Source: Amycolatopsis sp. (GTDB taxonomy: Bacteria; Actinomycetota; Actinomycetes; Mycobacteriales; Pseudonocardiaceae). Taken from it: a stretch of 64,000 bases of DNA. The DNA lies in the NCBI RefSeq assembly GCF_025464955.1, contig NZ_JAODNM010000139.1, positions 1 to 64,000 of the forward strand. Direction: 5' to 3'. The notes below the pieces were generated by a model. It was not told where the DNA came from. It saw only the letters and a list, made by a program, of their open reading frames with translations, and ran no database searches. The position numbers were made by a program, and so were the translations under genes. This document shows positions 33,755 to 42,398 of this stretch, piece after piece; position 1 is the stretch's first letter, and each line of letters begins with the position of its first letter.

Positions 33755-34465
33755 TTACCAGGGCAGGGGATTCCCGTCCCAGTCATGGAACTCGCCGGTG
33801 GGGCCGTCGTCCGCCAGCAGCGCGAGCCGGACGGCGCCCGCCGCGCCTTCGGCCGGGTCGGCGTCGCTGGCGGCGGCGCGCGCGTTGAGGTCGGTCGACC
33901 GGAGACCGGGGGCGAGCGCGTTCACCTTGAAACCGGCACCGAGCGACTGGGCGTAGAACAGCGTCACCGCGTTGAGCGCGGTCTTCGACGAACGGTAGGC
34001 GGCGCCCGAGCCCGTCGGCGGGAACTGCGGGTCCGGTCCGGTGCTCCGGGTCAGCGAGCCGGTCCCGCTGGAGACGTTCACGATGCGGGGCTTCGCGGAC
34101 CGCCGCAAGGCCGGCAGGAAGGCATTCGTGACCGCGATGACCCCGAACACGTTGGTTTCGTAGGTGCGACGGAAGCTGTCGACGTCGGCGTCGACAGCGG
34201 AGCTGCCATCGACCATGATGCCGGCGTTGTTGACGAGGATGTCCAGGTCAGGAACCTGGTGGGCGGCTTTGGCGATACTCTGGTCATCGGTGACGTCGAG
34301 GATCAGGAGCCGGGCGTCGCCGCCGATCTCGTCGACCGCACGCTGGCCTCGCTCGGTGTCGCTGGAGCCGAGGTAGACGGTGAGACCGGCGTCCGCGAGT
34401 TGCCGGGCGATCTCCTTGCCGATGCCTTTGTTGGCGCCGGTGACCAGTGCGGTGGAAGTGTTCAT
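33755..34465 (-). CDS. short-chain dehydrogenase/reductase
   Basis: 236 residues. NADPH-type Rossmann start TALVTGANKGIGKEIA, DVTDD, the NNAG motif, VNVSSGTGSL with the catalytic Ser, and YRSSKTALN (Tyr-x3-Lys). Classical SDR length. The substrate is unknown; such SDRs paired with MmyB-type XRE regulators are often carbonyl reductases. It is divergent from the XRE regulator gene across a 69-bp region with an inverted repeat. Confidence 0.9.
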   Translation of the reverse strand: MNTSTALVTGANKGIGKEIARQLADAGLTVYLGSSDTERGQRAVDEIGGDARLLILDVTDDQSIAKAAHQVPDLDILVNNAGIMVDGSSAVDADVDSFRRTYETNVFGVIAVTNAFLPALRRSAKPRIVNVSSGTGSLTRSTGPDPQFPPTGSGAAYRSSKTALNAVTLFYAQSLGAGFKVNALAPGLRSTDLNARAAASDADPAEGAAGAVRLALLADDGPTGEFHDWDGNPLPW

Positions 34466-34498
34466 GGTGTCGACGATGCCGCCGGCGGCCCAGCTGAT

Positions 34499-34519
34499 CC
34501 AGGTATAACCCGTACCTGG
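34499..34519. promoter_or_regulatory. inverted repeat between the SDR and XRE genes
   Basis: CCAGGTA (34499-34505) and TACCTGG (34513-34519) form a 7-bp inverted repeat around taacccg. A TATAAC hexamer overlaps the left arm, so binding there would block a promoter. Likely operator of the adjacent XRE regulator (inference). Confidence 0.45.
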
Positions 34520-34534
34520 GAGTGGAGGTGACGA

Positions 34535-35365
34535 ATGGCGAGCCAGGAACTGGCCCGTTTCCTGCGCGAACGCCGCGAGGATCTGCGCCCGGTCGACGTC
34601 GGCCTGCCCACCGGCCCACGGCGTCGCACTCCGGGCCTGCGCCGGGAGGAGGTCGCCGGATTGGCCAACATGTCCGTCGACTACTACGTCCGGCTCGAGC
34701 AGGCCCGCGGCCCGCATCCGTCGTCGCGGATCCTGGATGCCGTCACCGACGCGCTGCGGCTCACCCCGGCTGAGCGGATGCACGTCTTCCGGCTCGCCGG
34801 CGTCAACCCGGAGCCGCCGGCCGGCCCGGTTCGCCAGGTCCGGCCGTACGTAGCCGGCCTGCTGCACCGGATGACCGACACCGCGGCCATCGTCACCGAT
34901 GCCTCCTACGACGTCATTGCCTGGAACCCCCTGGCCAACGCGCTGCTGGGCGACCTCGAAACCGAACCGAACCTGGCCCGGCGGCGTTTCCTGCGCACCG
35001 GTCGCTCCGAGAGTTCCAGCACCGGGAGTTCCAGCACTGAGAGTTCCAGCACCGAGGAGTTCGCCCCCATCGTGGCGGGGCGGTTGCGCGCCTCGGCCGC
35101 CCGCTATCCGCGCGACGAGCCGCTCGCTCGCCTACTGGCGGAGCTGCGTGCCGGAAGCGAGGAGTTCGTCGCCGCCTGGGACGCCAACCCGGTGCGCGCC
35201 CCCGGTCACCGGGTGAAGACGATGAACCATCCGGAGGTCGGGCCGCTGCGCGTCAACTGCGACGTGCTCGTCGTTCCCGAAGACGACCAGCAGGTCGTCT
35301 TCATCACCGCGGATCCGGGCACCCCGGCCTCTCGGGCACTGAGACAGCTCCTCTCCGCCGGCTGA
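34535..35365 (+). CDS. XRE-family regulator with MmyB-like ligand-binding domain
   Basis: 276 residues, ATG with GGAGG upstream. An XRE helix-turn-helix lies at about residues 30-80 (RTPGLRREEVAGLANMSVDY, VRLEQARG, LTPAERMHVFRLAG). The C-terminal half is an MmyB-like PAS-type domain (AIVTDASYDVIAWNPLANALLGD, then TMNHPEVGPLRVNCDVLVVP). The family typically controls an adjacent, divergent oxidoreductase in response to a small hydrophobic ligand. Odd: a Ser/Thr-rich loop at about residues 160-174 is a 15-bp coding tandem repeat that interrupts the second domain. Confidence 0.9.
   Translation: MASQELARFLRERREDLRPVDVGLPTGPRRRTPGLRREEVAGLANMSVDYYVRLEQARGPHPSSRILDAVTDALRLTPAERMHVFRLAGVNPEPPAGPVRQVRPYVAGLLHRMTDTAAIVTDASYDVIAWNPLANALLGDLETEPNLARRRFLRTGRSESSSTGSSSTESSSTEEFAPIVAGRLRASAARYPRDEPLARLLAELRAGSEEFVAAWDANPVRAPGHRVKTMNHPEVGPLRVNCDVLVVPEDDQQVVFITADPGTPASRALRQLLSAG
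35011..35055 (+). repeat. in-frame 15-bp tandem repeat, three units
   Basis: Units starting at 35011, 35026 and 35041 share gagttccagcac and encode the pentapeptide pattern S-S-S-T-G/E. The array lies in a loop of the MmyB-like domain; the unit length preserves the reading frame. Confidence 0.85.
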
Positions 35366-35415
35366 TGTTCGTCTAAAGTCGAACGGGAAGACTGTCCCGG
35401 ACGAGGAGTGATCCT

Positions 35416-36441
35416 GTGCCGCTGAACTCGGAACCGTTGCGCAAGCTGGGTTTCCTGACCATCGGGTTGTTCGACGAGGCCGATCCGCGCCGCGGCCACG
35501 AGTCGACATTGGACATCATCGAGCTGGGTGAACGGCTGGGGTTCGACAGCGCCTGGGTCCGTCACCGCCACCTGCAATACGGCATCTCCTCGCCGGTGGC
35601 GGTCCTCGCGGCGGCGTCGCAGCGCACCAGCCGCATCGAGCTGGGCACCGCGGTCATCCCGCTGGGCTGGGAGAACCCACTGCGGCTCGCCGAAGACCTC
35701 GCGACCGTAGACATCCTGTCCGGCGGCCGCCTCAACCCCGGGATCAGCGTCGGTCCGCCGAGGAACTATGACCAGGTGAAGGGCGCGTTGTACCCCGACA
35801 CCGCCGACGTCGAGGACTTCGGTTACGACCGGGTGCAACGGCTGCTGGACTTCGTCCGCGGCGAGGCGGTCACCGACGCCGGCGGGGTCGAGGGCTTCGA
35901 GGTCTTCTCCGACCGCGTCCAGCCGCATTCGCCGGGGCTGGGCAGCAGGCTGTGGTACGGCGGGGCGAGCCTGCGGTCGGCGCAGTGGGCCGGTGAGCAC
36001 GGGATGAACTTCCTGACGAGCAGCGTGGTCAAGGCGGAGGAAATCGAGGACTTCACCCAGATCCAGCTTGCGCTCGTCCGGAAGTTCCGCGCCCACCACC
36101 CCGATGGCGACCGCGCCCGCGTTTCCCAGGGCCTGGTGGTGATCCCCACCGACTCCGCCACGCCGGAACAGCGCGCGAAGTACGAGGAGTACGCGAGCAA
36201 GCGACTGCCGCGTACGGCCACGCCGCAAGGCCCGGCCCGCCTGCTGTTCGCCCCCGACCTGGTCGGCACCGCCGACGAAATCGCCGAACGGTTGTACTCC
36301 GACGTGGCGTTCCGGGAGATCGACGAGGTCGCCTTCGCGCTGCCCTTCACCTTCGAACACGAAGACTACGTCCAGATCCTCACCGACATCGCCACGAAAC
36401 TCGGCCCTGCCCTCGGCTGGAAACCAGCCGACGCGGTCTAG
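35416..36441 (+). CDS. LLM-class flavin-dependent oxidoreductase
   Basis: 341 residues, GTG start with GAGGAG upstream. Luciferase-like TIM barrel: KLGFLTIGLFDEADP, IELGERLGFDSAWVRHRH, PVAVLAAASQRTSRIELGTAVIP, AEDLATVDILSGGRLNPGIS (the common phosphate-binding region) and RLWYGGASLRSAQWAGEHGMNF. It is probably an FMN- or F420-dependent oxidoreductase; the cofactor is not distinguishable here. It is transcribed in the same direction as the XRE gene, 50 bp downstream. The stop codon is immediately followed by a 20-bp palindromic repeat. Confidence 0.85.
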   Translation: MPLNSEPLRKLGFLTIGLFDEADPRRGHESTLDIIELGERLGFDSAWVRHRHLQYGISSPVAVLAAASQRTSRIELGTAVIPLGWENPLRLAEDLATVDILSGGRLNPGISVGPPRNYDQVKGALYPDTADVEDFGYDRVQRLLDFVRGEAVTDAGGVEGFEVFSDRVQPHSPGLGSRLWYGGASLRSAQWAGEHGMNFLTSSVVKAEEIEDFTQIQLALVRKFRAHHPDGDRARVSQGLVVIPTDSATPEQRAKYEEYASKRLPRTATPQGPARLLFAPDLVGTADEIAERLYSDVAFREIDEVAFALPFTFEHEDYVQILTDIATKLGPALGWKPADAV

Positions 36442-36545
36442 CAACTCGCCGTCGAGTTGCGATGCTGAGGGCTCGCAACTATCGCAACTCGCCGTCGAGT
36501 TGCGGTAGTTGACTCTGCAACGATCGCAAGTCGACGGCGTGTTGC
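36441..36545. repeat. three copies of a 20-bp palindromic element
   Basis: GCAACTCGCCGTCGAGTTGC occurs exactly at 36441-36460 and 36484-36503. A third copy in inverted orientation with two changes is at 36526-36545. Each has 8-bp complementary arms around CCGT/ACGG. The same 20-mer, inverted, recurs 27 kb away at 63551-63570. The rest of this 303-bp gap holds the dre-like site and promoter of the next gene. Confidence 0.85.
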
Positions 36546-36620
36546 GGGGCCATCCCTGCCGGCCGGCCACGGATAAGACGTGAGCGCCACATATGTGAAT
36601 GGTTGGCCGCTACGCCAATG

Positions 36621-36632
36621 TGGTCTAGGCCA
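36621..36632. promoter_or_regulatory. DasR-like (dre) site upstream of a secreted protein
   Basis: TGGTCTAGGCCA differs at one position from TGGTCTAGACCA, the core of the DasR-responsive element of actinomycetes (established for N-acetylglucosamine/chitin control). It lies just upstream of the predicted -35 of the gene at 36745. Confidence 0.4.
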
Positions 36633-36642
36633 AAACTTTTCC

Positions 36643-36671
36643 TTGTTAGTGGTTGGTCCTTCTCGTATGGT
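36643..36671 (+). promoter_or_regulatory. promoter of the secreted beta-sandwich protein gene
   Basis: TTGTTA (36643-36648), 17-bp spacer, TATGGT (36666-36671). This implies a leader of about 67 nt before the ATG at 36745. The surrounding sequence is lower in GC than its neighbours, as expected of a promoter region. Confidence 0.45.
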
Positions 36672-36744
36672 GACTTTCGCTGGTCAGGAAACGCTTAACG
36701 GGACTGTCGACCCTACCGCCGCCTTGAGATTAAGAAGGTTGGAT

Positions 36745-37344
36745 ATGCGGAAGAAACTTCGCGCCGTCGCCGGCGCGGCGGTCCTCGGCGCTATGGTCCT
36801 GATGGCTCCGACAGCGAACGCACAGGTATCCGGCGGCGGCTGGATTTCCTATTCCCCGTCATACAACACGCAGCAGGTGGGCTGCGGGCTCGCCAGCGGG
36901 CTCACCTTCCAGCTGACGTGTTCGAGTACCAGTGGTGAGCAGCGCGCCGAGCGGCGGTACGTCACCTACACCGGTGGCACGCACCAGTTCCAGGGTTCGT
37001 TCAAGATCACCAGTATGGGTGGCAGCCGGATCAGCCTCAAGCAGACCTTCAGCGATTCCGTCCCCGGCCCGTACTTCCTGCTGGCCGTGGAGCAGGGCGG
37101 CCGGATGTACGCCGTCGAGGGCGGCGCGACGATCGCGAGCGGTGCCACGGTCGGCACGACGGTCCGGGTGAACACCATCAACACCCCCGGTTCGAACCAC
37201 CAGACCTATATCAACGGTTCGTTGAAGAACACCGTTTCCAGTCCGAGTGGAAGCTACTACGACAAGTTCGGCGCTTATCGCACGAGTAGCGGCAACGGGC
37301 CGATCACCGTGGTGTGGAGCGGTATCCAGTTCTGGCACAAATAA
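36745..37344 (+). CDS. secreted beta-sandwich protein, polysaccharide-lyase-like
   Basis: 199 residues. Sec signal peptide ending PTANA, then a roughly 170-residue all-beta domain with two Cys pairs early on. ERRYVTYTGGTHQFQGSFKI, YFLLAVEQGGRMYAVEGG, VRVNTINTPGSNHQTYINGS and YYDKFGAYRT then VVWSGIQFW resemble the jelly roll of PL7/PL20-type lyases and related glucan-binding proteins. I cannot identify the catalytic Arg/His/Tyr set with confidence, so enzyme activity is unproven. A dre-like site upstream hints at control together with chitin or amino-sugar genes. Confidence 0.65.
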   Translation: MRKKLRAVAGAAVLGAMVLMAPTANAQVSGGGWISYSPSYNTQQVGCGLASGLTFQLTCSSTSGEQRAERRYVTYTGGTHQFQGSFKITSMGGSRISLKQTFSDSVPGPYFLLAVEQGGRMYAVEGGATIASGATVGTTVRVNTINTPGSNHQTYINGSLKNTVSSPSGSYYDKFGAYRTSSGNGPITVVWSGIQFWHK

Positions 37345-37380
37345 CCCCTGGGTCTTTCCCCTGGGTCCCCTTCTTCCTTT

Positions 37381-37418
37381 CGCGCGGCCGTATCGGTGCT
37401 GCCCGGTGCGGCCGCGCG
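37381..37418. terminator. GC-rich hairpin
   Basis: CGCGCGGCCG (37381-37390) pairs with CGGCCGCGCG (37409-37418) across an 18-nt loop, 36 bp after the secreted protein gene. It is a plausible terminator; pyrimidine-rich tract precedes it instead of a T-run following. Confidence 0.5.
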
Positions 37419-37442
37419 CAGTCCCCACTGCCGAGGTTCGCC

Positions 37443-38189
37443 GTGTCCGCAAAAGTCTTGTGCCCGCTTTCGGTCCTGCTTGTCGCTGCCCTCGCGGGTT
37501 GTTCTTCGCCCGTCCAGGCCGCTCCCGTGAGTACCACCCCGGATTTGTCCGCAACGTTGGTTTCGCCCGTCGATATCATGCTGAAATGGCAGGACGACGA
37601 CCCGGCGGCGGCCGGTCACACGGTCGAATTCGCGACCGGCACCCCCGGCAGCGAGTACACGGTCCTGCAGTACGTTCAGGCGGGTCAGACGATGTACACC
37701 CATCCCGACCTGATCCCGCAAACCCCGTTCTACTACCGGCTTCGGCCGTTCTACGGCCCAGCGTCGGCGGCGGTCGAAGTCGACTTGCCGCCCGGCGCCT
37801 ACGACGACAAGGCGGCCGCGGACGACCACGCGTGGGCCCAGCCGCTCCCGGTGCCGTCCGGATCCGTTGCGAAGCAACCGATCCGCGGCGCGGGACGGTC
37901 CACCGCCGGCGCTCCCACCGAGTTCACAGCCACCGTGATGGACCCCAACGGTATCAAGTTCACCTGGACAGACCATGCCAGTGACGAGGATGGCTACCTG
38001 CTAGAAAGCAAGCCCAAGGGCAGCGCGACCTACAACGAGGTCGAGGTGCTCGACCCGAACATCACCTCGGTCGGGCTGACCACGCTGCCCACCGAAAAGC
38101 AGGCAACCTACCGAGTTCGGGCGTTCTACTACGGGAAGCCGTCCAACATCGCGCACCAAACCACTGGCGATGCCCCGCCGGGGACCTAG
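37443..38189 (+). CDS. lipoprotein with fibronectin type III-like repeats
   Basis: 248 residues, GTG start (GAGG at 6 nt). Lipobox VAALAGC. The exported part has two FN3-like modules: IMLKWQDDDPAAAGHTVEF with FYYRLRPFYG, and IKFTWTDHASDEDGYLLES with ATYRVRAFYYG. The longer open frame upstream of 37443 is not used, because the signal peptide begins at this GTG. Function unknown; FN3 lipoproteins usually mediate surface binding. The stop overlaps the stop of the convergent CYTH-CHAD gene. Confidence 0.7.
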   Translation: MSAKVLCPLSVLLVAALAGCSSPVQAAPVSTTPDLSATLVSPVDIMLKWQDDDPAAAGHTVEFATGTPGSEYTVLQYVQAGQTMYTHPDLIPQTPFYYRLRPFYGPASAAVEVDLPPGAYDDKAAADDHAWAQPLPVPSGSVAKQPIRGAGRSTAGAPTEFTATVMDPNGIKFTWTDHASDEDGYLLESKPKGSATYNEVEVLDPNITSVGLTTLPTEKQATYRVRAFYYGKPSNIAHQTTGDAPPGT

Positions 38190-39661
38190 TGGCGCTTCTC
38201 GAAGTCCCGCTCCAGTCGTTCGGCTTCGGCGGTGTTGTGACCGTGGATCAACCCGTAGGTGAAGGCGTTCGCGCCGGACAGGTGTGCGCGCACGCCGAGT
38301 TCGCGAAGTACTTCCCGGGCGACCACGCTGTCGTGGTGGTCACCGAGGATGCTCTGGATCTTCTTGACGTTTTTGGTCCAAGCTTTCAGTTTCTTACCGA
38401 AAGCCGGTTGCGCGGCCTCGCCCGTGTCGCGCGCTTGCTTGGCCTTCTTGCGGACTTCGTGCAGCGCGGCATCCCGCCCGTGCCCGTGGCCTTCGCGGAC
38501 GAACGTCTTGTGGGCGCGCTTGACCTTCTTCGCGCCGTGACTGATGGCTCGCTCCAGCTCCTTGCGCGCGGGCCGCGTGGCTTTGTCTGTCAATGGAGGT
38601 GTATCGAGGAGCTTGTCCAACGCCTTCAACAGGCCGACGTATCTCGGATTGTCCAGCGCACCAAGGGCTTTCTCGTGGCCGTCGGCGGCTGCGCGGGCGA
38701 AATGCGCCGTCAGCGAAGCCTTCACCGGCCCTATGACGAGCCGGGACGGCTGCGCGGCCAGTTGGTCGTGAAGGAGCTTCTCCAGCACCTCAGTGTCCCG
38801 AGCGAGCGCGAGCTCACCGCCCAGCCATTTCAGCTCGTCCGCGAGCGGTTTCGTCGCGTCGCGGTCCAGTACCCGCCGGAAAGCGCTGAGCGCGCTTCGC
38901 AAGCGGCGGGAGGCCACCCGCATTTGGTGCACCGCGTCGTCAGTGCCGGTGCGGACCCCGACGTCGTGCACGCGCAGCAGGGAGGACTGCTCGGCGAGGT
39001 AGGCGAGCACCACCTCGCCGGCCGAAGACTTCGGGCCTGGCGTCGGCCGGTCGCTGCGAGGAACTCGGTCACCAAGTAGCCGGGCGACCTTGGACGACGA
39101 CTTCGACCGCTTCGCGCCCTGCTGTTTGAGCGCCTTCTCGACGTCGTCGAGCAGTTCGGCGTCCTCGGCGCCCGGCGCGAGTTCCGCCTCCAGCTCCCGC
39201 CATGCGTCCAGACGCGCGCTTTCGCCCATGACTTCCGCGGTGACGTGATCGTCAGCAAGGATCGCCAGCGTCCGCCCCTCGGCGTCGACGAGCTCGGACG
39301 ACAGCCGCGTGGTGGCGAGGTGGGCGATCGGGACCAGCTTCTTGCCGTTCGTCCGGGCCGTCACCAGTCGGGCGAGTTCGGCAGGCACGCTGGTGCGGCC
39401 TTCGGCGAGCGGAAGGTGGATCTCCTCGCGTTGTTCCGGACCGACGGGGAGTTTGAGGTGCCAGCCCTCGTCTTCACCGCCCGTCCGCCGCCGCAGCGTG
39501 ATTCCGGCCTGGGACAGCCGGAAACCACGTGTGTCGAAGTAGGTCGCGTCGAGGTGGATCTCCTGCGGCTCGGTCACGGTCGCGATCGGTCCGACGCCCG
39601 CCAGCCGGGGGACCGCAGTTCCGGAGGCTAGGTCAAATTTGCGTTCCCACTCAAGGCTCAT
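38186..39661 (-). CDS. CYTH-CHAD domain protein
   Basis: 491 residues. N-terminal CYTH domain (about 1-190) with the ExExK signature (EWERKF) and alternating charged strands ending RELEAELAPG. C-terminal CHAD domain (about 215-480) rich in conserved His and Arg/Lys: VHQMRVASRRLRSALSAF, LHEVRKKAKQAR, KIQSILGDHHDS. CYTH domains act on or bind triphosphates; CHAD domains bind inorganic polyphosphate. The combination suggests polyphosphate-linked triphosphatase or polyphosphate-granule association. Confidence 0.92.
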   Translation of the reverse strand: MSLEWERKFDLASGTAVPRLAGVGPIATVTEPQEIHLDATYFDTRGFRLSQAGITLRRRTGGEDEGWHLKLPVGPEQREEIHLPLAEGRTSVPAELARLVTARTNGKKLVPIAHLATTRLSSELVDAEGRTLAILADDHVTAEVMGESARLDAWRELEAELAPGAEDAELLDDVEKALKQQGAKRSKSSSKVARLLGDRVPRSDRPTPGPKSSAGEVVLAYLAEQSSLLRVHDVGVRTGTDDAVHQMRVASRRLRSALSAFRRVLDRDATKPLADELKWLGGELALARDTEVLEKLLHDQLAAQPSRLVIGPVKASLTAHFARAAADGHEKALGALDNPRYVGLLKALDKLLDTPPLTDKATRPARKELERAISHGAKKVKRAHKTFVREGHGHGRDAALHEVRKKAKQARDTGEAAQPAFGKKLKAWTKNVKKIQSILGDHHDSVVAREVLRELGVRAHLSGANAFTYGLIHGHNTAEAERLERDFEKRH

Positions 39662-39667
39662 GGTCGA

Positions 39668-40624
39668 TCAGGTACCCGATCGGGTGGCGTGCCAATCGCC
39701 GGCCCAGGCGTCGTAGTCGGTCCAGGCCTGCAAGTCGAGGCGGCTTTCGAAACGACGGGGCGCACCGGTGATCGGGTCGGTGAATTCGAGCACCTTCGCC
39801 AGCAGCTGCAACGGACGGCTGAAGTCGTCGAGCGGGGTTTCGGTGAGCACGGGGTAGAAGTCGTCACCCAGGATCGGGACGCCGAGCCCGCTCATGTGCA
39901 GCCGGAGCTGGTGGGTCCGGCCGGTCTCGGGGACCAGCCGGTACCGGCCGCGGCCGTTGACGTACTCGATCAACTCGACGCGGGTTTCGGCGTTGGGCTC
40001 GCCGGGGAGCTCCTGCGCGGTGATGATGCCGCGCTCCTTGACGATGCGGCTGCGGATCGTGCACGGAAGTTCCAGGTCGGGATCGTACGGCGCGATGGCC
40101 TCGTAGACCTTGCTGACCAGCCTGTCCCGGAACAGGGTCTGGTAAGCGCCGCGGCGGGTCGGCTCGATGATGAACATCACCAGCCCCGCGGTCACCCGGT
40201 CCAGCCGGTGCGCCGGCACGAGCTGCGGCAGGTCCAGCTCTCGGCGGAGCCGGACGAGCGCGGTCTCGACAATGTGCTGACCTCGGGGGATGGTCGCGAG
40301 GAAGTGCGGCTTGTCGACGACCAGCAGGGTCTCGTCGCGGTGGACCACGGAAATGCCGAACGGCACCGTGACCTCGTCGGGCAGGTCGCGGTGGAACCAG
40401 ACGAACGAGTTCGGCACGAACGGCGCGTCCGGGGCGAGCGGGCCGTCCTGCCCGACGATCCCCTGTTCCAGCAGCATTTCGTCGATGCGCCCGGGATCGA
40501 CCCTGGGCAGCCGTTCGACGAGGTGGTCCCGCAGGGTCGCCCAGCTGCCCTCGGCCGGCATCTTCAACCGGGCGGGGTCCAGCCCGTGGCGCTGCGGCAG
40601 GGGTCCCTTGAGCTTGCGTCTCAT
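39668..40624 (-). CDS. RluA-family pseudouridine synthase
   Basis: 318 residues from ATG 40624 (MRRKLKGPLPQRHG). Motif I VVDKPHFLATIP and the catalytic HRLDRVTAG with its Asp, followed by YEAIAPY, RYRLVPETGRTHQLRLHM and GVPILGDDFY. These are the RluA/RluC/RluD class signatures. It isomerises uridine to pseudouridine in structured RNA; the target (rRNA or tRNA position) cannot be told. No S4 domain. Only 6 bp separate it from the CYTH-CHAD gene. Confidence 0.9.
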   Translation of the reverse strand: MRRKLKGPLPQRHGLDPARLKMPAEGSWATLRDHLVERLPRVDPGRIDEMLLEQGIVGQDGPLAPDAPFVPNSFVWFHRDLPDEVTVPFGISVVHRDETLLVVDKPHFLATIPRGQHIVETALVRLRRELDLPQLVPAHRLDRVTAGLVMFIIEPTRRGAYQTLFRDRLVSKVYEAIAPYDPDLELPCTIRSRIVKERGIITAQELPGEPNAETRVELIEYVNGRGRYRLVPETGRTHQLRLHMSGLGVPILGDDFYPVLTETPLDDFSRPLQLLAKVLEFTDPITGAPRRFESRLDLQAWTDYDAWAGDWHATRSGT

Positions 40625-40849
40625 CGAATCGCACTGTACTTGGGCTGGCGCTGTACTTGCGGCGGACACAGGCCGTCCCCGCCGGGAAGAGAAGTCCGAC
40701 GGGGACGAGTTGTGCGGGCCGACGCGACCGGTCGCCTCTCGGCGGAACGCGCGGCGCGGCTCCCGAAGATAGTCCGCGCCGGCAAAGGGGTGAGCCCGGG
40801 GGACACGGCGTCGCGTCGACCGAGGGTTCCAACACCGCCTCCCGCGTTC

Positions 40850-42256
40850 CTATTCCGGCGGGTTTCGGGAGGCCGCGATCGCGTGGGCGCGGTGGGCCTG
40901 TCGCTCGGCCATGCGGCGGAACACCACCAGGTGGATGGGCCACAGCGCACGCCAGTAGAGCCACCCTGGCAGCCCCTTGGCCCGCAGCGCTCCGACCTGC
41001 TGCAGCTCGCTTCGTGGCGTGGTGACCGTCCGGTAGGCCAGCCAGGCTTCGCCGCAGAACCAGCGATGCGTGGCCAGTACGAGCACAGTTTCGCCGTGTT
41101 CGCGCACGGTCCACCAGTCCACCTGCTCACCCCGGTCGAGGGTCGTCGGGTGGTGGAGGCCGAGGCGTTCCCCGAACAGCCGGCCTAGCAGGATCCGCGC
41201 TCGCCACGCCCACGCGAGGCCGTACCAGCGCAGGTCGCCGCCGCAGTTCTGCAGGTCGAGCTGGGCGTCTTGCCGGGCTTCGAGGTCGAGAAGCGCGCCG
41301 GAACGGAACACATACACGCCGTCGTGGAGGCCGCCGTCCTGGTCGAAGATGGTCTGTTCAAGGCGTTCTTCCTGCTCGTCGAGGGCGAGTCGCAGCGCTT
41401 CGGACACCCCTCGCGGGCGCACCTTGAACGCCGCGTCGGTGTGCGCCCGGTCGTTGACTACGACGTCGTTGGTGAGGCTTTCGATCAGCGAATGGCTCAC
41501 CGAGGTGTCCACGGGAGTGACGAAGTCGACCCAGTGCGCGGACAGCCGCGGCGTGAGCAGCGGGACCCGCAGGATCCGGCGGCGGCGCAGGCCCCGCACC
41601 CTCGCGTAGGCCTGCATCATGTCGACGTAGCTGACTTCGTCCGGCCCGCCGATCTCGTACACGCCCGGCGGTACGGCCGCGGCCTTCTCGAGGTAGTCGA
41701 GCAGGTCGTGTTCGGCGAGCGGGCACAGCACGCTGTCGACCCAGCGCGGGCAGACCATCGCGGGCAGGCGCTCGGTGAGGTACCGCAGCATTTCGAAGGA
41801 GATACTGCCGGACCCCAGGATCACCGCCGCCCGCAGTTCCACGGTGTCCACGTTGCCCGAGGCGAGGATCTCACCGACCTCCTGACGGCTGGCCAGGTGC
41901 TTCGACAGCTTTCCCTGGCCGAGTCCGCCCAGGTAGACGATGCGTTCGACACCGGCGTTCGACGCCGCTGTCGCGAAGGCTCGGGCGAACTCGCGATCGC
42001 GTTCGGCAAAGTCGTCACCGCCGGCCATGGCGTGGACGAAGTAGTAGGCCACGGCGCAACCACGAAGGGCGGCCGCGGTGGCGTCGACGTCCGAGACGTC
42101 TACTGAGCGACGTTCGATTCCGAGGCCTTCGGGCAGGTGGTCGAGGGTCCGTCCCAGTGCGAGCACCGGCCGGTCCCCGCGCAGGTGGTGCGCCAGCCGG
42201 GTGCCCACGTAGCCGCCGGCACCCGCTATCGCGACTCGTGCCGCTGGTGCGGTCAT
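40850..42256 (-). CDS. NAD(P)-binding protein with C-terminal DUF2867
   Basis: 468 residues from ATG 42256. N-terminal atypical SDR/NAD(P)H-binding domain (RVAIAGAGGYVGTRLAHHL, GCAVAYYFVHAMAGG, AGVERIVYLGGLG), about residues 1-240. The C-terminal half is DUF2867, with WYGLAWAWRARILLGRL, a WTVREHG stretch and LVLATHRWFCGEAWLAYR, GLPGWLYWRALWPIHLVVF. Function is unknown; related proteins are annotated as oxidoreductases of uncertain substrate. The 225-bp gap between it and the RluA gene shows nothing I can identify. Confidence 0.8.
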   Translation of the reverse strand: MTAPAARVAIAGAGGYVGTRLAHHLRGDRPVLALGRTLDHLPEGLGIERRSVDVSDVDATAAALRGCAVAYYFVHAMAGGDDFAERDREFARAFATAASNAGVERIVYLGGLGQGKLSKHLASRQEVGEILASGNVDTVELRAAVILGSGSISFEMLRYLTERLPAMVCPRWVDSVLCPLAEHDLLDYLEKAAAVPPGVYEIGGPDEVSYVDMMQAYARVRGLRRRRILRVPLLTPRLSAHWVDFVTPVDTSVSHSLIESLTNDVVVNDRAHTDAAFKVRPRGVSEALRLALDEQEERLEQTIFDQDGGLHDGVYVFRSGALLDLEARQDAQLDLQNCGGDLRWYGLAWAWRARILLGRLFGERLGLHHPTTLDRGEQVDWWTVREHGETVLVLATHRWFCGEAWLAYRTVTTPRSELQQVGALRAKGLPGWLYWRALWPIHLVVFRRMAERQAHRAHAIAASRNPPE

Positions 42257-42398
42257 GCCCTCATTCTCGGGGCGGCACCAGCCGCCCGCAGTACGGATGT
42301 CGGGTGGCTCCATAGTGGACGAAGCGGACCTCGGGGAACTTACGGACGGGGTCACGGCGTTGAAAGGAGTGTAGAGACCGCCGGGCGAAAGGAAGATC

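Noticed and set aside
35367..35390. gttcg-tctaaagt-cgaac considered as a second LexA box before the LLM gene
   Set aside because: The half-sites are too far apart (8 nt instead of 4), so it does not fit the SOS consensus that 27431-27446 matches exactly.
40657..41025. Plus-strand frame over the gap after the RluA gene
   Set aside because: Arg/Gly-rich with no recognisable domain or ribosome binding site; the gap shows no convincing gene.
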